DNA from: Candidatus Dojkabacteria bacterium
Lineage (GTDB): Bacteria; Patescibacteriota; Dojkabacteria; J137
Length of the DNA stretch: 6,242 bases
Direction: 5' to 3'
NCBI GenBank assembly: GCA_020429545.1
Contig: JAGQLF010000050.1
Location: forward strand, 1-6,242
Within the stretch, counting starts at the first letter, position 1. The number at the start of each line of letters is the position of its first letter. The notes below the pieces were generated by a model. It saw nothing but the letters and a program-made list of their open reading frames with translations, was not told the origin of the DNA and ran no database searches. The position numbers were made by a program, and so were the translations under genes. Shown in pieces: positions 1 through 5,548 of the stretch.

Positions 1-1052
1 ATAAATTCAAGATTACAAGAAGATTAGATTACGATTTCACAACAGTAATTGAAAAAGTAAATTTAAAAGCCGGCGTGCCAATAATGGGTGGGTTAATTGT
101 AGTAATTACTGTTTTTTTTGTAAATCTGTTTTTTAATCCAGAAAACTCAAGCAAGAATCTTTTAGTTCTACTATTTATCTTTGCACTATCTGCTCTGTTA
201 GGAGGTTTTGATGATGTATTAAATATTTATGGTAGAGAAAGAGCAAAACTAAGACCTTTAAAGAGAACAATAAAGTTGATAATGGTTCATAAAGATTTAT
301 CTAAAAGAATAGCTTTAATACTCTCTCTTCCATGGGCTGCGTATAAAAGATTTTTCTATATGTTAGGGTCTAATCCTGGTAAAGGAATACAAGCACACGA
401 GAAAATTATTATACAGTCTATAGCTGGATTTGCCTTGGGATACGCAGCTTATTTCCTTATCCCTTCTGAAATGCAGGGTCTTCTACATATACCAATCGCT
501 GATGTATTTATAGATATTGGGTTACTAATTATCCCATTCGCTTGGTTAACTGTGGTTCTAATGACAAACGCTGTTAATTTAGCAGATGGTATGGATGGAT
601 TAGCAGCAAGTCAGTTAATTTTCTCGTATGGTGGTTTTCTAGTGATTTCATTATTCAAAGGGGAACTTTGGTTAACTTTTTTGATAGCTACGGTAATTGG
701 ATCATTGACTTCATACTTGTATTTCAATGTTCCACCAGCGAGATTTCAAATGGGTGATGTTGGTTCATTGTCATTAGGTGCTCTGTTAGCAGGTGTAGCA
801 TTTATGGCTTCAGAGCCATTAATGTTATTGATTATATCCTTTCCGTTTGTTATAACTTTACTATCAACAGTTGTGCAAGGGATTGGCAGAAGGTTGTTAG
901 GTCGAAGAATTTTTAGAATGGCACCTGTACATTATCATTTCCAGATGCATAATGATTGGTCAGAAGAAAAAGTTGTTATGAGATTGGCTCTTTTAGGCTT
1001 TTTCATGATGATTTTTGGATTATGGGTATTTTTTATAGACTATTACTCATGA
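1..1052 (+). CDS. mraY: Phospho-MurNAc-pentapeptide transferase MraY, 5'-truncated by the window edge
   Basis: This integral membrane enzyme transfers phospho-MurNAc-pentapeptide from UDP to undecaprenyl phosphate, making lipid I on the inner face of the membrane. The frame is open from base 3. A GTG at 75 is not the start, because upstream codons continue family sequence (KAGVPIMGG spans it, matching the usual KAGTPTMGG). About 349 residues are visible and roughly 40 N-terminal ones are probably missing. Counting from base 75, the Asp-Asp motif GGFDD is at 43-47, NAVNLADGMDGLA at 165-177, FNVPPARFQMGDVGSLSLG at 217-235 and PVHYHFQ at 284-290, the counterpart of PxHHHFE. Several hydrophobic segments fit the multi-spanning topology. 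About 50 mostly basic and amphipathic residues (53-103) sit between the Asp-Asp motif and the KGIQAHEKIIIQ block, where ordinary MraY has a short loop. HYHFQ instead of HHHFE is a second deviation. The MraY assignment over WecA/TagO rests on the NAVNL and PxHxHF motifs. The TGA overlaps the next ATG. Confidence 0.93.
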   Translation, partial: KFKITRRLDYDFTTVIEKVNLKAGVPIMGGLIVVITVFFVNLFFNPENSSKNLLVLLFIFALSALLGGFDDVLNIYGRERAKLRPLKRTIKLIMVHKDLSKRIALILSLPWAAYKRFFYMLGSNPGKGIQAHEKIIIQSIAGFALGYAAYFLIPSEMQGLLHIPIADVFIDIGLLIIPFAWLTVVLMTNAVNLADGMDGLAASQLIFSYGGFLVISLFKGELWLTFLIATVIGSLTSYLYFNVPPARFQMGDVGSLSLGALLAGVAFMASEPLMLLIISFPFVITLLSTVVQGIGRRLLGRRIFRMAPVHYHFQMHNDWSEEKVVMRLALLGFFMMIFGLWVFFIDYYS

Positions 1053-2275
1053 ACGAAACTATTGTAAAAATAAAACCAAGTGTAATACTTTGGGGAATTG
1101 GAATAATCTTTACTCTAATGGTTTTAGTTGCACTAAAAGACATTGTAATTATCCTGTTTTTAGCATTCATTATAAGCTCTGGGTTTAGACCAATTGTAGA
1201 TAAGCTAGCGGCATTGAAAGTACCTAGAATGATGAGTTTGATACTAATTTATTTAAGCGTGACGTTAATAACTATTGTAGTTTTATTACTGACAATTGAT
1301 ACATTTATCACACAGTTCAATACTATTACATCAAATCTGCCGGGTATAGTTGAAAATATTCTAAGATCAATTAGCAATGTTGCACCTCAAGAGTGGGGGC
1401 TTTTTAGTGAAAGCGATATTAGTGAAATTGTTAAAGAGTTAGATAAAGCAACTTCAGTTGACGCAAGAACACTGCAAGATATTTTTAATTTTTTAGGACG
1501 GAATTTCAAATCAATAAGTGATACAGGCTTAAATCTATTGGGAAGTGTAACTAATGCAGTATTTTCGATATTTTTAGTATTAATGATTGCTGCATACTTA
1601 ATTGCTAGACCAGAAAAAGCATATAGAGGTTTGATCGGGTATATTCCAAAGAAAAATCAAGAAACAATAATGCATTTGTTTGATCAGGTAGAACAGCAAT
1701 TAGGTGTTTGGCTAGTTGGTCAGTTAATTTTAATGTTGATTATTGGATTAGTAACTTATGTGGCAATAATGATTCCGCATCTTTTTGGAGTAACTGGCTA
1801 TGAACTCCACAAATTTGCTTTGTTAATAGCTATTATTGCAGGGTTTTTAGAGGCGTTTCCCAATATTGGACCAACATTAACACTAATTGTAACTATGCTT
1901 ATGGCTTTGGGTACAGGAGGTAGCTTTGGAGTTTTGCTCTATATATTTATAGCATTTACAATGATTCAACAGCTTGAGAATGTATTTATTGTTCCATTAG
2001 TAATTGGTAAAGCTGTGAACTTGGATCCAATTATTATAATTGTAGCAATTGCTGCCGGGCTTCAGCTTGGAGGAGTCCTAGGTGCCGTTCTAAGTATTCC
2101 CGTAACCGTTATTGTAAGAATTATAGTAGATGAGGTTAACAATCAAAGGATAGAATCTGAAAAGTTAGAAAACAAAAGAAAAAGCAATGAACAAACTTTA
2201 CAAAGTAATGTTTCAAGAAAAACGTTTGGACAAAGGATCGAAGGGGTGAAAGATCTAATTGGAAAACTTTTCTAA
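1049..2275 (+). CDS. AI-2E family (PF01594) transporter/permease
   Basis: This is a multi-spanning inner-membrane protein of the AI-2E/YdiK/PerM superfamily. Members have been linked to autoinducer-2 export, Na+/H+ antiport and other efflux, so the substrate is unknown. The ATG at 1049 gives 408 residues and shares four bases (ATGA) with the mraY stop, pointing to translational coupling. A frame extension to a TTG at 956 would lie wholly inside mraY and is not preferred. Paired N-terminal hydrophobic segments (about 12-45 and 62-83) precede a more polar stretch (about 85-160). The C-terminal half holds the family hallmarks: GFLEAFPNIGPTLTLIV at 265-281, corresponding to the E-x-[IF]-P-x-[IV]-G-P motif, and VFIVPLVIGKAVNLDPIII at 312-330, followed by GLQLGGVLGAVLSIPV at 337-352. 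A charged tail of about 48 residues follows, and its last codons overlap the end of the convergent nrdR. There is no Shine-Dalgarno sequence before the start. Family membership is confident; any envelope role is inference from the mraY neighbour. Confidence 0.9.
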   Translation: MNETIVKIKPSVILWGIGIIFTLMVLVALKDIVIILFLAFIISSGFRPIVDKLAALKVPRMMSLILIYLSVTLITIVVLLLTIDTFITQFNTITSNLPGIVENILRSISNVAPQEWGLFSESDISEIVKELDKATSVDARTLQDIFNFLGRNFKSISDTGLNLLGSVTNAVFSIFLVLMIAAYLIARPEKAYRGLIGYIPKKNQETIMHLFDQVEQQLGVWLVGQLILMLIIGLVTYVAIMIPHLFGVTGYELHKFALLIAIIAGFLEAFPNIGPTLTLIVTMLMALGTGGSFGVLLYIFIAFTMIQQLENVFIVPLVIGKAVNLDPIIIIVAIAAGLQLGGVLGAVLSIPVTVIVRIIVDEVNNQRIESEKLENKRKSNEQTLQSNVSRKTFGQRIEGVKDLIGKLF

Positions 2276-2704
2276 TTCTTTTTGCACATCTTCTAGTGTT
2301 TTGAATTCCTTATACACAGATGCAAATAATAAAGCTCCAAGCTTGTCAACTTTGGTAAGCTCTTCTAGAACAAATTCTCCAATGTCTATTGACCTAACTG
2401 TAGAATCTTCTCTACCAATTAACTTATTCTCGACATTTTGGATAATCTCTTCTACTGTGTCTTCTGTTAACGATCTCTTTTTTATTGCTTTAAAAATTCC
2501 TAATTTCATCTTTTCTCTATCAAATTCCTCTACCCTTCCATCTCTCTTAATTACGTTGATTAAAACTTTTTCTACTCTTTCATAAGTTGTAAATCTTTTT
2601 AAACAAGATTCACACTCTCTTCTTCTTCTAGAGGTGTTTGTATCCTCATTATCACGCTTGTCGATTACTTTTACTTGTTTACTTTTACAATATGGACAGT
2701 ACAT
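2255..2704 (-). CDS. nrdR: Transcriptional repressor NrdR
   Basis: NrdR senses ATP/dATP and represses ribonucleotide reductase genes by binding paired NrdR boxes. The protein is 149 residues, close to the usual family length of about 150. It begins MYCPYC, fitting the family start. The zinc ribbon uses Cys3, Cys6, Cys31 and Cys34, with the conserved SRRRRECESCLKRFTTYERVE block at about 25-45. An ATP-cone follows at about 47-137, with VIKRDGRVEEFDREK at 51-65 and LLFASVYKEF at 125-134, the counterpart of the usual VRFASVYREF. All expected motifs are present. The gene is convergent with the AI-2E gene and their 3' ends overlap by 21 bases (stop TAG at 2255-2257), leaving no room for a separate intrinsic terminator. 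No ribonucleotide reductase gene is in the window, so its targets lie elsewhere. A putative leaderless promoter adjoins the start. Confidence 0.96.
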   Translation of the reverse strand: MYCPYCKSKQVKVIDKRDNEDTNTSRRRRECESCLKRFTTYERVEKVLINVIKRDGRVEEFDREKMKLGIFKAIKKRSLTEDTVEEIIQNVENKLIGREDSTVRSIDIGEFVLEELTKVDKLGALLFASVYKEFKTLEDVQKELEKFSN

Positions 2705-2710
2705 ATGGAT

Positions 2711-2719
2711 ATAATAGCA
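2711..2719 (-). promoter_or_regulatory. Candidate extended -10 promoter of nrdR, predicting a leaderless mRNA
   Basis: On the - strand this reads TGCTATTAT, an extended -10 (TG-N-TATTAT, five of six matches to TATAAT). Six bases separate the hexamer from the nrdR ATG, so the canonical initiation point falls on the A of the start codon. No purine-rich ribosome-binding site lies between. The -35 region is weak: TGAAGA at 2734-2739 matches TTGACA in only three positions. This is a pattern call without transcript data, and such matches are common in AT-rich DNA. Confidence 0.35.
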
Positions 2720-2813
2720 TAAGTGGACTTTTTGTAGTCTTCACTTAATTTTAGTAAAAAGATTAATATTATTATCTCAGTATAAACGAGTTATTATTTT
2801 TTGAAAGTATTTC

Positions 2814-2837
2814 GTACTTTTTGCGGCCAAAAAGTAC
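2814..2837. repeat. Perfect 10-bp inverted repeat (hairpin)
   Basis: Arms GTACTTTTTG (2814-2823) and CAAAAAGTAC (2828-2837) are perfect reverse complements around a CGGC loop. The left arm can alternatively pair with GCAAAAAG at 2839-2846 (CTTTTTGC at 2817-2824), giving two mutually exclusive foldings. It lies between divergent genes and no U-run follows the stem on either strand, so it is not placed to terminate either neighbour. It probably forms one unit with the inverted repeat just to its right. Confidence 0.75.
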
Positions 2838-2848
2838 TGCAAAAAGCC

Positions 2849-2918
2849 TTGGGGTAAAAAGTTCGCTTCTCACGCTTAGTCTTTTATTTGTCAGTTATTG
2901 GCTCAGTTTTTACCCCAA
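2849..2918. repeat. Inverted repeat with 12-bp arms, probable palindromic repeat element
   Basis: TTGGGGTAAAAA (2849-2860) and TTTTTACCCCAA (2907-2918) are perfect reverse complements separated by 46 bases. An extra ACCCC copy follows directly after the right arm. Together with the hairpin at 2814-2837 this makes a roughly 105-base structured block of the REP or MITE type. From memory, intergenic repeats with an ACTTTTTGC...CAAAAAGTA hairpin followed by a GGGG...CCCC stem are scattered in some bacterial genomes; I cannot verify a match here. A structured RNA or a binding region is the alternative. Confidence 0.5.
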
Positions 2919-2953
2919 ACCCCAACATGCTTGTTAAGTTTCGTTCATAAAAA

Positions 2954-2988
2954 AGCTAGTAGCTAAAGGCTAGCAGCAAACAGCTCAA
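2954..2988. repeat. Degenerate 7-base tandem array, five units
   Basis: Five consecutive heptads begin at 2954, 2961, 2968, 2975 and 2982. The units resemble AGCTAGT and AGCTAAA; GC occupies positions 2-3 of every unit and A or G position 1. The array ends 58 bases before the Mur ligase ATG. The period of seven is clear but the units have diverged. It is one of three heptad arrays in this window, each with a different unit. Confidence 0.6.
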
Positions 2989-3046
2989 TAATAATTTGAA
3001 TTTTTACACTTTGTATGAGTAAACTGTTTTAAGTTAATACAAAATT

Positions 3047-4531
3047 ATGCAAAAGTGGTTTCATGCAATTGGCATAAGTGGTAAGGCAACAGCAAATATA
3101 GCCTTAATGTTTAAGGAAATGGGCTGGTTTGTAACTGGTTCTGATCATCAGTTTTTGCCACCTGCAAGCGATATTGTTGAAGAAAACAATATTCCATACG
3201 TAACTGAATACAATTTTAGACATTTGACTAAAGAGTTTTGGGAAAAAAAACTCTCAGAAAGTCTTGATATAGCTGAAGTTCCCGACCTTGTAATGATTGT
3301 TGAATCTTTAAGCAGCAAAAATAAAGAATATCTGTTTGCAAAAAACAAAGGAATAGATGTAAGACCATACTCTCAAATATTTAGAGACTATTTAGTAAAA
3401 GAGCACTCGATAGTAGTTACTGGAAGTGCAGGTAAAACTACAACTACAGCAATTATTACAATAATATTGTCCGAATTAGGTTTTGACCCTAGCTATATGG
3501 TAGGAGCCGAAGTAAATGGTTTAGAGAAATCACTCAGTCATTCGGACTCAACTTGGTCAGTAATAGAAGGTGATGAATACCATAATAAAGACTTAGCAAA
3601 TGGCGCAAAATTTTTGGAATATAAACCTAAGCATGTGGTTTTAACTAATCTTGTTCATGAGCATCAAGATATTTTCCCAACATTAGAAAGTTACCTAGAT
3701 GAGTTTAAAAAGTTAGCCAAAATTGTTCCAGAAGATGGACTAATTGTTGCACGAAATGGAGATAAGAATATTGATGAGGTTTTGAAAGAATCGACGTGTA
3801 ACATCGTGAAATATATGGTTGCAGAAAATATAGAAGATGTTCCACACGGGGTTTGGTCTCTTGTAAGGGATGGCTCTGAATTTGTTATATATGATGGTTA
3901 TAAAGGAGAAGTGTTAAGATCAAGAACCGAACTTTTAGGAGAGTTTGTTTTAGAAGACATGCTTGCAAGTGTAACTTTAATTTGTAATTTACCCGCTTAT
4001 AAAATTCCAGTAGAAATTGTTCCAAAAGGAACAGCGTACTTAACAGAGATTGCAGATTCACTTCAGAATTTTAAAGGGGTAAAAAAAAGATTAGAGCAAC
4101 TATATAAAAATGATAATTTGGTCATTATTGATGACTTTGGTGTAGCACCAAACAGAGCTAAAAATTCAATAAAAGTTCTAAGAGATAAGTATCCAGAACA
4201 CTATATAGTAGGCGTATTTGAACCAAACAGTGGGAGTAGAATCAAGGACGAGTTGGAATTTAAGAAAACTTATGAAGGCGTTTTTGCTCAAGTTGATGAG
4301 CTTATTATTCCAGATCTATCCGAATTTAATTCAGAACTTGCTACAACTACAGACTTGGTAGCATATTTAAAAGACTTAGGAGTTTTTGTAAATCATGAAG
4401 AAACAAAAAATTTAATATCTAAGTTAGATAAGGTAATTAAAGAGAATGATAAAACATTAGTTGTATTCTTTAGTGCATATAGACTAGATATAGTTTCAAA
4501 AGAACTTGCGAGCAAGTATCAAAATTCATAG
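3047..4531 (+). CDS. MurC/Mpl-type Mur ligase (UDP-N-acetylmuramate ligase family), divergent
   Basis: Mur ligases are ATP-dependent amide-forming enzymes that join amino acids or peptides to UDP-MurNAc in the cytoplasm. This 494-residue protein has all three domains. The N-terminal Rossmann-like domain opens FHAIGISG (5-12) and continues to GSDHQFLPP (31-39), which resembles Mpl more than MurC. The central ATPase domain carries the P-loop TGSAGKTTTT (125-134), EGDEYH (174-179) and NLVHEHQDIF (201-210), again like the EADEYD and NLEFDHADIF blocks of Mpl. The C-terminal domain has GVKKRLE (344-350), IDDFGVAPNRAKNS (361-374) and FEPNSGSR (391-398). Oddities are GSAGK in place of GTHGK, DDFGVAPN in place of the DDYxHHP motif, and GEFVLEDMLA where GxHNxxNxLA is usual. 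The P-loop is intact, so ATP binding is likely, but the substrate may differ from both MurC and Mpl. The start is fixed by an in-frame TAA nine bases upstream of the ATG; there is no Shine-Dalgarno sequence. The next gene starts 11 bases after its TAG. Confidence 0.85.
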   Translation: MQKWFHAIGISGKATANIALMFKEMGWFVTGSDHQFLPPASDIVEENNIPYVTEYNFRHLTKEFWEKKLSESLDIAEVPDLVMIVESLSSKNKEYLFAKNKGIDVRPYSQIFRDYLVKEHSIVVTGSAGKTTTTAIITIILSELGFDPSYMVGAEVNGLEKSLSHSDSTWSVIEGDEYHNKDLANGAKFLEYKPKHVVLTNLVHEHQDIFPTLESYLDEFKKLAKIVPEDGLIVARNGDKNIDEVLKESTCNIVKYMVAENIEDVPHGVWSLVRDGSEFVIYDGYKGEVLRSRTELLGEFVLEDMLASVTLICNLPAYKIPVEIVPKGTAYLTEIADSLQNFKGVKKRLEQLYKNDNLVIIDDFGVAPNRAKNSIKVLRDKYPEHYIVGVFEPNSGSRIKDELEFKKTYEGVFAQVDELIIPDLSEFNSELATTTDLVAYLKDLGVFVNHEETKNLISKLDKVIKENDKTLVVFFSAYRLDIVSKELASKYQNS

Positions 4532-4542
4532 AATAAGATATT

Positions 4543-5487
4543 ATGGCAACAGTACTCACAGCAAAACAAATTTTGTTAGGCTACGATATTAATTCTCCCA
4601 CAGATGAAAAAGGTAAAAACTATCGTGGAACTGCATTTGAATTTCAAGATTATGCATATAGATTAGCAAGTGATCTTAATGATCTTGAACACTTACCAAT
4701 TTATATGAGGTTAACAAAACAATATCCAAGACATCTTTTAGATAGAACCTTTGAAAGTATTGCAGATATAAACGAGTTTAATAAAGGCAAGCTTTTTATG
4801 TGGAAATTTAAAAAAATAAGAGCTGAACTTAAGAAGAACAAAGATCTGAAAAACTATGAATATGCCCATGTTATAAAGAAAATGAAAGATAGCAGAAATG
4901 CGCTATCTAGTACAATAATAAAAAAGCATAATGATCTAGAAAAAAATAAACTAATTCAATTTATGACTAGATTTCAAGATGATTTTGATAACGAAGTGTC
5001 TAAAGTTTTAGTTATTGGGTTAACTTCTACTCTGTTAATAAGTATGTTTGTAAGTGGCAATAGAAAGGTTTATGGAATTGATATCTCTAAAAAAATAACT
5101 GACAATGCGAAGTCAGAATTTACAAAGCAAAAGAGAAGATTTTTTATAACGAAAGATTTTTTACAAAATACATACAAGATTCACCAGTTCGACTTAATTG
5201 TTTTCTCTAGTTTTTGGGAAATGATTCCGCTTGAATCTGAATCAGATTATCTAAAACAGATTCAGAGAGTTCTAAAACCAAATGGAAAGCTTTATCTATC
5301 AGCAAATGTTTCTGGTCAAGATCAATCTTTTAAAATTATAAACAAAGGTGAAAAAGAATATTTTTTCTTTAATAAAACTAATAATAAATATGATTTGGAG
5401 AATTCATTTATTCAAAATGGATTTAGTGTCTTGGATAGTAGTACAGATAATGACATCAGTGTATATAGATTAGAACATTCCCTTTAG
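4543..5487 (+). CDS. Two-domain protein: uncharacterised N-terminal region plus class I methyltransferase-like domain
   Basis: This is a 314-residue, lysine-rich soluble protein. I cannot name the first part (about 1-145). It looks helical and includes FEFQDYAYRLASDLNDLEHL (32-51) and KGKLFMWKFKKIRAELK (81-97); I have a vague memory of similar short proteins in CPR genomes, unverified. Residues 150-310 resemble an S-adenosylmethionine-dependent methyltransferase: strand-one block KVLVIGL (154-160), acidic motif VYGIDIS (176-182), FDLIVFSSFWEMIP (216-229), then IQRVLKPNGKLYLSA (240-254), a strong Methyltransf_11-type signature. The glycine-rich SAM loop usually written GxGxG reads IGLTSTLL here, so cofactor binding may be altered or lost. 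No substrate can be deduced. The ATG follows an in-frame TAA six bases upstream and lies 11 bases after the Mur ligase stop, so the two are probably cotranscribed. There is no Shine-Dalgarno sequence. Confidence 0.7.
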   Translation: MATVLTAKQILLGYDINSPTDEKGKNYRGTAFEFQDYAYRLASDLNDLEHLPIYMRLTKQYPRHLLDRTFESIADINEFNKGKLFMWKFKKIRAELKKNKDLKNYEYAHVIKKMKDSRNALSSTIIKKHNDLEKNKLIQFMTRFQDDFDNEVSKVLVIGLTSTLLISMFVSGNRKVYGIDISKKITDNAKSEFTKQKRRFFITKDFLQNTYKIHQFDLIVFSSFWEMIPLESESDYLKQIQRVLKPNGKLYLSANVSGQDQSFKIINKGEKEYFFFNKTNNKYDLENSFIQNGFSVLDSSTDNDISVYRLEHSL

Positions 5488-5515
5488 TTTTCAGTAGTAA
5501 GCAATCAGTTTTCAG
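5488..5515. repeat. Degenerate 7-base tandem array, four units
   Basis: Four heptads begin at 5488, 5495, 5502 and 5509, immediately after the TAG of the methyltransferase-like gene. The first and last units are identical (TTTTCAG) and all four end in AG. The array fills about half of the 61-base spacer before the CYTH gene. The rest holds overlapping -10-like hexamers TATGAT (5521-5526) and TATTAT (5526-5531), which could be a weak internal promoter, though no good -35 is seen. Confidence 0.6.
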
Positions 5516-5548
5516 AAGAATATGATATTATTGCGTTAATTGATTATC

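Larger units (their letters stand above)
2705..3046. other. Divergent intergenic region between nrdR and the Mur ligase gene
   Basis: This 342-base stretch has no credible protein-coding frame. From left to right it holds the nrdR promoter candidate, an AT-rich tract (about 2741-2810), a perfect hairpin (2814-2837), a second inverted repeat (2849-2918), an ACCCCAAC tail and a heptad array (2954-2988). The remainder, about 2989-3046, must carry the start region of the Mur ligase gene. In it I see a TTTACA at 3003-3008, five of six matches to the -35 consensus, but no well-spaced -10. The GC-containing block at 2820-2930 stands out against the AT-rich flanks. No tRNA, CRISPR repeat or riboswitch is recognisable. 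Confidence 0.7.

Noticed and set aside
75..77. GTG as the start of MraY
   Set aside because: Upstream codons from base 3 continue conserved MraY sequence (the KAG of KAGVPIMGG), so the gene enters from outside the window.
956..1048. N-terminal extension of the AI-2E protein to a TTG start
   Set aside because: The extra 31 codons lie entirely within mraY in another frame and do not look like family sequence; the ATG at 1049 gives the usual stop/start overlap.
2259..2585. Open frame of 108 codons on the + strand
   Set aside because: It is antisense to nrdR, whose protein is convincingly conserved; the Ser/Leu-rich translation is a shadow.
2814..2837. Hairpin as an intrinsic terminator
   Set aside because: It lies between divergently transcribed genes and lacks a U-run immediately after the stem on either strand.
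3003..3040. Sigma-70 promoter for the Mur ligase gene
   Set aside because: TTTACA at 3003 is a fair -35, but no hexamer 16-18 bases downstream matches the -10 consensus well, so it is not called as a feature.
3148..3348. Open frame of 66 codons on the - strand
   Set aside because: It is antisense to the conserved N-terminal part of the Mur ligase and has no family features.
5234..5248. Dyad AATCTGA-A-TCAGATT with a nearby CAGATTCAG
   Set aside because: It lies inside the methyltransferase-like coding region in a Glu/Ser and Gln/Ile codon run; coding constraint and chance explain it.
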